From DRPG01 sp964655065 (GTDB lineage: Bacteria > Myxococcota_A > UBA796 > GCA-2862545): a stretch of DNA of 64,000 nt. Shown piece after piece: positions 63,322-64,000 of the stretch. The notes below the pieces were generated by a model that did no database searches, was not told where the DNA came from, and saw only the letters and a program-made list of their open reading frames with translations. Numbering within the stretch: the stretch's first letter is position 1; every line of letters begins with the position of its first letter. The position numbers and the translations under genes were made by a program. The stretch covers positions 32,215-96,214 of the forward strand of contig CAZZLC010000024.1 in NCBI GenBank assembly GCA_964655065.1, read 5' to 3'.

Positions 63322-63961
63322 CGTGCGGGGTCGCGACGCGGAGCATCTGACCGAGCTCGTGGCCGTCCTGCACGCTGGGCACCTGACGGAAGCGGAGCTC
63401 GGCGCCGTCGAGCGCGAGGGCGCCTTCGTGGATCGCCTCTTCGAGCGCGTACCAGGTGAGGTCTTCCTCGTGGCGATCGAGGTAGCCGATGGGCACCCAG
63501 TGATCGGGCTCCCTCCGCTCGAGACGCTCGATGAGGTAGAGGTCGCCCTGAACCTCGGCGGAGTCGTCGGGGTCGCCGAAGAGTCCGAACTCGTAGGCGA
63601 CGAAGTCGAGGTGAGGCAGCTTCTTGTTCGCGGTGCTGTAGAGACGGAAGGCCTCGGGCCAGGCTTCGCCCTCGTTCCAGTACCAGAAGTCGTGGCGGCG
63701 CCACTTCTCGTCGATGGGGGTGTACTCCTCGGGGATGGCGACGACCCTGCCGATCTCGACGTGCTCGCCGTCGCGGGCGAGGGCGAAGACGCCGTAGGGG
63801 TGCTTCTCGCCGTCGGGGTGGGGGAGGGGGTGGTCGTGGTCTTCGAGCCAGGGGCCGGGAGCAAAGTCTACGTCGACGCTCACCGGGAACTCGGCAAGCG
63901 CGTCGCTCGGTGAGAGCCAAAGAGTGAGGGCAATCGCGATCGCGTAGAGAATGGTCTGCAT
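63308..63961 (-). CDS. Secreted protein of unknown function with the shared signal peptide
   Basis: A 217-residue protein. Its first 23 residues (MQTILYAIAI...DALA) are identical to the signal peptide of the SGNH gene at 20971. The mature part is acidic and aromatic-rich (WRRHDFWYWNEGEAWPEAFRLY, DHWVPIGYLDRHEEDLTWYAL, cited in short pieces) and has no family I know. AAGGAGGCACG precedes the ATG. The 3' end overlaps the debranching-enzyme gene. Confidence 0.75.
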   Translation of the reverse strand: MQTILYAIAIALTLWLSPSDALAEFPVSVDVDFAPGPWLEDHDHPLPHPDGEKHPYGVFALARDGEHVEIGRVVAIPEEYTPIDEKWRRHDFWYWNEGEAWPEAFRLYSTANKKLPHLDFVAYEFGLFGDPDDSAEVQGDLYLIERLERREPDHWVPIGYLDRHEEDLTWYALEEAIHEGALALDGAELRFRQVPSVQDGHELGQMLRVATPHVTID

Positions 63962-64000
63962 CGTGCCTCCTTCGAGGGAGGGCCAGACTTGGCCCCGACC
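63893..64000 (-). repeat. Duplicated 5' leader plus signal-peptide block, copy 2
   Basis: Inverted copy of 20932-21039 (four mismatches in 108 bases by hand alignment). It covers the leader, ribosome site and signal peptide of the gene at 63308-63961. It reaches the end of the window, so its upstream limit is not visible. Confidence 0.95.

Overview
The window is very GC-rich, densely coded DNA from a Gram-negative bacterium. The most likely source is a myxobacterium-like lineage (Myxococcota, formerly Deltaproteobacteria). Supporting traits are an Lnt apolipoprotein acyltransferase and many lipoproteins, an RND/TolC pump, MopE-type metal-binding repeats, DUF1501 plus cytochrome-c/DUF1588-type secreted pairs, a TIGR02996-like protein, a dual-receiver regulator, and a sigma-54 activator. 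This placement is inferred from gene content only. I saw no rRNA, tRNA, CRISPR array, insertion sequence or prophage.

Layout. (1) 1-10150: an M20 amidohydrolase (cut by the window edge) coupled to a sigma-54 enhancer-binding protein, divergent from argC-argB-argD-argA(short GNAT)-argJ. That operon continues without a break into a GNAT, an ATP-grasp ligase and a 655-residue unknown protein. The divergent gap holds two palindromic activator sites and a textbook -24/-12 promoter. (2) 10199-11134: a CaCA cation antiporter. (3) 11139-15396: the homogentisate pathway FAH-maiA-HPPD-hmgA, divergent from a small cysteine-rich CWC protein. The gap carries the same 12-bp palindrome core as the arg promoter. 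(4) 15421-17706: an arsenosugar-type pair (ArsS radical SAM plus AhpD-like protein) and a hydrolase. (5) 17785-19753: lemA and two TPM-domain genes. (6) 19756-27129: a TIGR02996-like protein, a secreted SGNH hydrolase, Lnt, a two-receiver regulator, and a TPR/coiled-coil/TerB-like trio. (7) 27428-32903: a TolC-MFP-RND efflux operon. (8) 32986-45562: secreted and lipoprotein genes, including a subtilase with internal repeats, PilZ, metallophosphatase, LAS peptidase, a thioredoxin lipoprotein, GDPD, and an ECF sigma/zinc-finger anti-sigma pair. (9) 45551-54278: a DUF1501/cytochrome-c pair, a MopE-like lipoprotein, an unknown helical protein with an MDR oxidoreductase, a beta-barrel candidate and a HAD protein. 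(10) 54335-63961: an SDR-GMC-GH63-VOC operon, a CRP-family regulator flanked by two CRP-like sites, a glycogen-debranching enzyme and a secreted protein.

How parts work together. The sigma-54 activator probably drives ornithine synthesis together with the unusual GNAT/ATP-grasp/thiol-enzyme tail. I read this as a candidate pathway to a modified amino acid or peptide. The same site core upstream of tyrosine breakdown suggests a shared regulon. At the right end, one CRP-like protein sits between two sites that would let it control both glucan-processing transcription units. A 108-bp block holding a 5' leader and signal peptide is present twice, at 20932-21039 and inverted at 63893-64000, in front of unrelated secreted proteins.
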